Below are positions 57,126 through 64,000 of a stretch of DNA of 64,000 nt, piece after piece. The notes below the pieces were generated by a model. It saw nothing but the letters and a program-made list of their open reading frames with translations, did no database searches and was not told where the DNA came from. Each line of letters opens with the position of its first letter. Position 1 is the stretch's first letter. The translations under genes and the position numbers were made by a program. This DNA is from Hyalella azteca (lineage: Eukaryota; Arthropoda; Malacostraca; Amphipoda; Hyalellidae): contig NW_025944642.1 of the NCBI RefSeq assembly GCF_000764305.2, forward strand, positions 310,001 to 374,000, given 5' to 3'.

Positions 57126-58259
57126 TGCAAGGCCCAGAAAAAAGACCTTGGCAGGAGCGCGATCAGTTCGCTAGCATAAGGTCGCACAATTCTAAGCAAC
57201 TCACACCGGCACAAAAGCTGAACAGGTGAGGCGTCTTGAGCGTGTCCGATGAATATGTCTCAACAATAGCTCAACTCGTAAAAAATTCGCTCTTAAATGG
57301 AAGTAAAATTAAATAGAACTTTAATTAAATTAAATAGAACTTCGGCTCTTAAATAGACGTAAAATTATTTGACAACTGTGAGCTGCAACTTCATATACGA
57401 GATTCGCGATACGACGAAACAGTAAGCATTCATTTATCTTGTCTAGCATTAATCTAAGTAAATACAGATAAAGATGTATTTCCTCAGTCAGAAAATAAAT
57501 AATTAATAAGACAACATTCTGAAGTGTTCAACTCAAAAGCAACACGCTCATGAGATGAACAACGAAAAATGAAAGACAAAAACGCTACTTATATGCTTAA
57601 CGCGAACAGCAAAACAACTTATCTTTTTAAATGTTCAGCGTCTCACACAACAAAAAACGTCGAAACATCAACACTTCAAAATGCCAGTAGAAATTAGCAA
57701 CCTCATTCTCAGAGAACGAAAACAAAATTGCCAAGAATTATCCTGCCAAGATATTTTACGGAAATCTCAAACAACATGATTCTTGCTATAGTTTTTTTTT
57801 TTTGTGGATGCAACGCAACACAACAGAAGCTCGAATAAAAATATCTCGTGAAGGAGGAAAGGAAGGACGAAACAAAAGAAAGTTAACCCAATTAGAGGGC
57901 GATAAAAAACAAGGAGGAACAAGCTGAAGACAGTGAAACGGCGGGTAAAAATATATATTTTATAAAGCCCACACGATTGGTTTATGTGTTCTCAAATGGA
58001 GAAGAGGTCGTGCTCGGTCCAACCTGCACTGTGATGGAAGGAAGGTACACGGTTGAATTAAGATGAGTTAACGATTACTATATTAATTCGTATCCAGATA
58101 ATTCGAAAAATACCTGTTACCGGATAATTACCTCATAGCAGCACAATTAGAATAAATACCTGTTATTAAACTAATAGGTACTTATAATAGCAGCACCATG
58201 TTGGCAATACCTGACATAATATCAACGATTCATAACACTGGGTACCTTTAAAAAATACT
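57126..58259. other. Unique stretch with a small duplication
   Basis: CGCTCTTAAATGGAAGTAAAATTAAATAGAACTT-like sequence at 57288 is partly repeated at 57347. A T-run occurs at 57793-57802. No gene seen. Confidence 0.45.
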
Positions 58260-58582
58260 ACCACACGACAGGCGAACGCGCCACACCGACAGATATAAGA
58301 GCGCCACGCCAGCAAACAAGAGCGCCACGCGGAAAAAAAACGCGTCACACCAACAGGTATACCAGCCACACCGACAGACAAGCGCACCACACCGACAGAC
58401 AAGCGCACCACACCGACAGACAAGCGTGCCACACCGACAGACAAGCGCGCCACACCGACAGACAAGCGCGCCACACCGTCAGACAAGCGCGCCACACCAA
58501 CAGACAAGCGCACCACACCGACAGACAAGCGTGCCACACCGTCAGACAAGCGCGCCACACCAACAGACAAGCGCACCACACG
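58260..58582. repeat. 21-bp minisatellite, about 15 units
   Basis: CACACCGACAGACAAGCGCA plus C is regular from 58366. The left part (58260-58365) is decayed (CACGCCAGCAAACAAGAGCG). Variants GCGCGC/GCGTGC and CCGACAG/CCGTCAG/CCAACAG alternate. Plus (HRQTSAP) and minus (VGVARLS) frames are both open, a consequence of the period. Confidence 0.95.
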
Positions 58583-58663
58583 ATCGTCATTTGAGCGTAA
58601 AGACATTTTGACAGACCAGTCAGCGGCTGACAGGACCGTCAACAGCGGACAATACTGGCGCTC

Positions 58664-58832
58664 AGATTGGCATGCCTGATGCCGTTCAGTGGCGCAGTGA
58701 TTGGCATGCCTGATGCCGTTCAGTGGCGCAGTGATTGGCATGTCTGATGCCATTCAGTGGCGCAGTGATTGGCATGCCTGATGCCATTCAGTGGCGCAGT
58801 GATTGGCATGCCTGATACCATTCAATAGCATA
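58664..58832. repeat. 34-bp tandem repeat, about 5 units
   Basis: GATTGGCATGCCTGATGCCG plus TTCAGTGGCGCAGT. Late units change GCCG to GCCA, and the last decays (ATACCATTCAATAGC). Confidence 0.95.
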
Positions 58833-60842
58833 TGTCGTCGGCAAATCGTTAATAAGTAATCTAGTGAGATGCTTAATCCTCTCAAACCAGTCTGGACGGC
58901 ACTAGCAATTTAACGGGAGTAAGATTATAGGAACTTACAAGAGGTTGCCGTGAGATATAGTAAAGTAAAATAATACAGAGGATCCACACATGAATCTGAC
59001 GACAAGAAAAAAATAGAAGCAACGTAGAGAAAACAGCATACAAGTTTTTACGGGCAGCTGAAACAAAGAAGCGCCTGAACCAAAACATCAAGAAGTAATT
59101 GCAGAGCACACTCCGCAGAACAGATAATATCACGAGTTTCTCAAATTTCAGTATCGCGAAAGGACAAGATACAATGTAAAATAATAAATACGATATCGTT
59201 GATAATACATGATTACGTGCCGTGCAATCCGAGGTTGTTATGAACAATGTAGTAACTTATGAACAGAATATGGTATAACGGACATGAAAGTTTTGTGTGG
59301 GCTGAAACGCTGCACAAAAGACGCGTCTAGCAGCGTCTCGCTGGTCACAATGCACCTGGCAGCAACATGTCGACAGCAAAGTACGGGCAGGGGCCAAAAA
59401 GGAACAAATTAAAGTCCCGTCGGCCAGCAACGAAAAAAGAAGACGTCAGACGCTCAACTTCAGAAGGAAAACTTGCCAAAAACTCGACCCTGCAGGCGCG
59501 CTGCGTCACTGACGGCACGACGTCTCGACGGCCGAAGAAAAGCTTCTACCTGCCGCTCTCGTTATCACAGATTTCTCTTTCATTGTCATTTCTTAGAAAG
59601 TCTAAAAAATCTTACGTAACCATGAGTAAAGTATTTTTAACATGAGCTCCAAAAAAATGTATCATAGTCTCTCACTCGGAAAATTGAATCTGTCATGTTG
59701 TCCAACTATGGTGACAATTTTTGCACACAACACCGATACGCTTTTTAGCCGGAAAAAAGTATCGTAGATAGCGCCATGGATGAAAATTGGACGAAGACTC
59801 TCTCGCTTCTTTGATTGCAGGATAGAAATATATGGAATTTTTAACACATACGAAATTTTCAACACGAAATCATTTTTGGCAAAAAGATGCATCCTCCTCT
59901 AACGGACGCGGGTATGACCCTGGTCAGTTCTGGTCCGAGTTCATATCAACAAGACTGCAATTAGTCAGGATTGGTGGCCACAACACAGAACAAAACCAAC
60001 GAAAAATTTACGCTTTCAACGGTACTGCAAACGAGTCGAATTGAGCGAGCCTTGAAGGCCGGTATAAAGTTTGCCGCCTCGTACAATGTTTGTCAACATT
60101 GCTGCGGTAACCTACAACACGCCAATTTTGCGCCAATTCTCCCGCCAATCACGTCACTCACCTTCAACAAAATTGCTTTGCTGCTTCATGGACCAATAAG
60201 AATATCGTTGAGAAAATAGTTGAAGAGTGGAGAGCGAAGTGTAAAGAGAGCTGTCATGCTGAACATTAGTATTGAACGCTAAAATTATTCGCCTTTTAGC
60301 GTGGTAACGTGTTGTTTCTATCTCCCTGTAATGTGCTTGTAAGAGTGTTTAGGGCTGCAAGTGTCAGCACGAGATCGTACGTATTTTACAGATGAAAGAA
60401 AATGTAAAGCAAGTAAAATTCATGTTATTATAGTTAGCGGCTTGTTACCGAGAATTGTGAAGCCAAGAGAAATCTTGCACACTATTTTCAGGTGAACTTG
60501 TCATTTGCAAGAATAAGCTAGATTACGAAAATTCCAGCGTTACATGTCGTTCAACTCGTCACTACAATCCATCTCGTTACTAATAATTTCTAGAAGTGAA
60601 CTTCTTAGTTCATGCAGGAAATGGAGGAATTAAAGAATGAGCTGGAGCCGTGAAGGCTTGCTAGCTCAGGACCAGCAAGCTTTAGAGAAGTTTATTGAAA
60701 TTAGAAATATAGTACAATAAATATTAATATTAAAATAAAATATTTCGTAAACCTATCCCATGTTCACTCCCATTTCACTCAAAAATGTCACTGCAACAGA
60801 GACCTGCATACAAGCTGAGCTGGGCAGCGCTACTTTGAAATG
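58833..60842. other. Unique stretch; possible diverged family B remnant
   Basis: Around 59677 CACTCGGAAAATTGAATCTG then TTGTCCAACTATGGTGAC resembles a family B end, but no convincing partner end was found. Frames at 58882-59247 (minus) and 59367-59645 (plus, Lys/Arg/Ser-rich) are unsupported. Confidence 0.35.
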
Positions 60843-60935
60843 TAGCGGCCGCTACCGCTACCGCTACATGCTCTAAATGTAGCGGGCGCTACCGCTACAA
60901 TTGCTTGAATGTAGCGCCGCTACCGCTACTGCCCG
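60843..60935. repeat. Self-complementary TGTAGCGG/CCGCTACA repeat, 3 units
   Basis: AATGTAGCGGCCGCTACCGC, AATGTAGCGGGCGCTACCGC and AATGTAGCGCCGCTACCGCT follow at about 35-bp intervals. Each is itself palindromic (TGTAGCGG with CCGCTACA), so every unit can fold into a hairpin. Confidence 0.88.
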
Positions 60936-61095
60936 CCTCTGCATGCAAGCTGCAGATCGCCAACCAACAAGATCCAGGGTAGGGACCATTTAATTAGGAA
61001 GGCTCGGAGAGGCGCTCGCTTCATCAGCTTTGCTGATCTTGTCATTAGCGAACAGCGCGTCTAGAGGCGAGCGCGCTAGCCAGCGTGAAGCTCTA

Positions 61096-61277
61096 CACTC
61101 GTAGAAATAAATGACACTTTGTCCAAATATCGATGTCCTTTTTGCCATTGTGAGGGTCATTTTGACGCAGTTTGGACTGACTAAAAGGCGAATCAGTGCT
61201 ACACCCACTCTCTGCTTGCGCCGTGGGAAAAAGTGTGTCACGATTTGAACAAAATTACACATTGATTTTGCCGAGTG
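61096..61277. mobile_element. Family B element, copy 7, best preserved (182 bp)
   Basis: It is flanked by TA (61094-61095 and 61278-61279). The left end CACTCGTAGAAATAAATGAC continues TTTGTCCAAATATCGATG. The right end on the minus strand is CACTCGGCAAAATCAATGTG then TTTTGTTCAAATCGTGACAC. The core has TTGCCATTGTGAGGGTCATT and AAAAGGCGAATCAGTGCTAC. The TA flanks suggest a Tc1/mariner-like MITE. The minus-strand frame 60990-61334 crosses it. Confidence 0.85.
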
Positions 61278-62659
61278 TACAAGCTCAGACAGCGCGCCAA
61301 ATAGAGCATTTAAGCGAGCCGTTTGTCGCGACATTACGCAAGCTTATCTTAGTTACGTTATCTATGACACGGCCGCCCATACCATCAGGACAGCGAGAGC
61401 AGGCGCCTTGAAACCCATTACCAACAAATCATCAAGGAGGCTCCATACAGAACTTTAATTATATATACATGATTAGATTAACGCTAATACACCCTGAAAA
61501 AATTGGTAGAAAGTGCAATCGGCTTTGCAATAATAGATTAAGAACATTTTTCATGTGAAAATGTCACGTTAATGACGTCATATTATTCGTTATCACCAAA
61601 TTTGGGCGGATTCGCTACATTGCAATTTATATAATTTACCCACCTACGTTAATTAATGAACATACTTTCATTTTCAAAAGTTCGAATAGGAAAAAGCTGG
61701 AACATTTTTCAAAGCATATTATTGAGCAAACTTGATTTTTTAAATCGCAAATTTACCAAGAATTAAAAAGCTGATAAAATGGCACAAGGATTCACCATAT
61801 CTTTATGGAAGAAAACGTTTTTCAAGAGTGCATCGTTAATTCAAAATCTTACAACAAAAGTAGCATTATTTGAGAAGGGAAAATGGGATATATGACTGAG
61901 CAACTGCACGGTTCAAGTGGTTATTCAGTAATTTCACATAAAGGTGAGGAAAATATCAAACATATATTTATTGACGTAGAATTTTTCAGTGCAATTTGCT
62001 ACAATGTAAAATAAAAAAGTGCTCATGATTAGCGATAGTGCATAGGTATTATTTTTCTTAGATGGGTTCATTAGCTCGCTTCTGAAGATATTCAAGGAAA
62101 ATTCGTCTAAAAATCACTACCATGCCAGGACCCATTGCCACTTTTTACAAGATAAACGATAAGATAAATAAACACTTAATGGATACGATTTGACAAACTG
62201 CAACAATTTAGAAGACTAACTCGAACATATTTGACAAATTAATACCTAATCGTTACTCATCGCCAATCTGCAATATTAAGTAAGTTATGCAATATCACAA
62301 AAATGTTCACAACTGTCAAGCCATCAAAATCATGGGAATTGAAAGCGCAATTAAAAACCTTCAAACTGCCAATGAACAGGGATCGCCATTAGAAAACAAA
62401 TCTAAGAGAAATTGTTTACAATATTTAGTTACTAACAGTGTTCAGTTTGGAAGGATTCCCTATTAATTGGGAAATTTCAAGTTAAAAATCACACGTAAAA
62501 AAATGTAGGTATAGCGTAAACGTTGAAAAATTAAGAGCCTCGCAGAAGAAGTTTTAAATATACCATGTAGGAAATAAATATAAAGATTAAAAATTAGCAT
62601 AGATTTAATGAAAAACAATATTTATGAGAAAACATCTCATAAATTTAATTTTCGTGTAG
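61278..62659. other. Unique AT-rich stretch, nothing recognised
   Basis: No frame of 60 codons and no repeats seen. Confidence 0.55.
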
Positions 62660-62915
62660 ATCCGAAATGAGCGTACCTACAAAAAGTATTTTTAATAAAA
62701 AACGTGCTGCACGTGTAGGTACGAATCAGCGCACGTATACGAATAATTTTTATAAAAGAACGTGCTGCATGAGTAGGTACGAATTAATCAGAGTACCCAC
62801 ACGAACAAGTTTTTATAAAAAAAACCTGAGCTGCATGTGTAGGTACGAATCAGCGTACCTACACGAATAAGTTTTTTTGTGCTGCATGTGTAGGTACGAA
62901 TCAGCGAACTTATTA
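62660..62915. repeat. About 60-bp tandem repeat, 4 units
   Basis: Units share GTGCTGCATGTGTAGGTACG, AATCAGCGTACCTACACGAA and TAAGTTTTTATAAAAAA, with indels in the A/T part. Within a unit, GTAGGTACG and CGTACCTAC are inverted and can pair. Confidence 0.92.
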
Positions 62916-64000
62916 GTACGCGGAGCGACAAGTCGCGGCAGCAGCAAGAAACATAAGACGGCTTGTCACCCATGATTATAATGGAGTCGCCTGAGACACT
63001 TTTTTAATTAGACCAAAAAATCGCAACGACAGGAGCAAGGCTTTCGGAGGGCGAAAAATCGTTCGTCAAAACACATTAATAAACAACGCTAAAAATATTA
63101 TTACTTACCTACTGCACAACCAAACGTCCATCTTTACAAATTGTATGAAACTTGGAAACTACACAAATTCTTTAGCAACTTCCAATCCAATTTCCTAAGA
63201 CTTTCTATGAAAATATGAGCCAAAAAAACAATAGGAATTAATGCCAGGATGTAGCAAAAAAAATTCCTACCCTGTGTCTGGCTTTATGTCAATAAAAATA
63301 TAACGTTGATTATTGTACTGTGTCAAACAAAATAGCATTATACTACCGCGATTATGCCACGAGCGACCAATACGATGCAAATACCAAATACTAACACCGA
63401 CACCGCAATTAAATTTGAGTGTATAGCTTTTCCTTCACAACGTCACAGAGTTTAGCCAGCAACTCCACGTTAGTTCTTTACGTCACGTTAGCCACGAGCA
63501 GCGAACGTAACAAAGGGCCACATTAAAATGGCCAGTCACTTCTAACATATTAAGGCAGGCACCAGAACTGCAAGTATTTCAGAGCTGGCAGCATAAATCA
63601 GCGAGCCAGAATAGCAGGAACAGCTGAGCTCGCAGCAGAATTGATATGACGGCAGCCAAGCTATGCAGGTCGCAATTCATCTAAAGAATTAGGCCAGTGC
63701 CAAAAAACAGTGACAATATTCACTCCTCGGCTCATCTTATGTACCTACTCGTCAAGATGCTGATAATAATTAGAGCGTAAAAGCTGTAAATTTAGAGCAG
63801 GGGCAACACAATATTAATAAAGAGTGAAAGTAAAAAGAGATATATTTCGAGTAGTGAGATAAACTTTGCTCTTTACTTAGATTAAGTGAAGGGTTACTAT
63901 CACTTGAGATCGCACACAAAATCAGCATGTTAATCAAAGCGCTACAAGAATAGAACCGTTAGCCAGTAAAACAGGAAGGGTTTTATTGGCGCGCATGCTG
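62916..64000. other. Unique AT-rich stretch to the window edge
   Basis: Nothing recognised. The segment 63440-63680 is slightly GC-richer without an open frame of note. Confidence 0.5.

Overview
This window reads as animal nuclear DNA, mostly non-coding. It is AT-rich, with no operons, no closely packed genes and no bacterial signals. It is full of minisatellites and small inverted-repeat elements. Candidate splice sites sit beside the only convincing coding block. An aquatic invertebrate, perhaps a crustacean, is a guess from general character; no marker gene fixes the taxon. Four perfect 38-bp Nextera (Tn5 mosaic-end) junctions and a single N show that this is a short-read assembly with local errors.

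Genes. One coding exon is well supported: minus strand, 46921 down to 45956. It encodes a Pro-rich, then (VNGGM[TA]A)8, then Gly/Asn/Met/Leu-rich C-terminal region of an unidentified protein. It is clearly more GC-rich than its surroundings and ends in a stop codon. A splice acceptor appears to lie at its 5' edge. A weak phase-compatible upstream exon may end at a GTAAGT donor (48469-48464). The rest of the gene would lie to the right, unrecognised here or beyond the window. No transposase, reverse transcriptase, rRNA or tRNA gene was recognised.

Repeats. About 28 tandem arrays, with periods from 18 to about 157 bp, cover by eye roughly one eighth of the window. The largest are at 1138-1712 (21 bp), 21186-22321 (26 bp, carrying the adapters), 22421-23210 (about 157 bp), 39285-39770 (46 bp), 42648-43103 (36 bp and 27 bp, joined at an N) and 51671-52340 (112 bp).

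Dispersed elements. Family A is a 216-bp foldback element flanked by TA, two copies of equal length (37980, 45676); one lies just downstream of the coding exon and brings possible poly(A) signals. Family B has terminal inverted repeats of about 35-40 bp, seven copies of 145-235 bp. Family C has four copies, two forming the arms of a 650-bp inverted structure at 12470-13125. Family D has four copies, each with a GACA/GACG microsatellite at the same internal position; one is nested inside the 157-bp array. A fifth motif group (GTTTCAACG-like) occurs at three sites.

I found no coherent undescribed gene system. The observations most worth a second look are the adapter junctions, the element families and their nesting, the repeat-expanded exon with an element in its probable 3' UTR, and the overall density of unrelated minisatellites.
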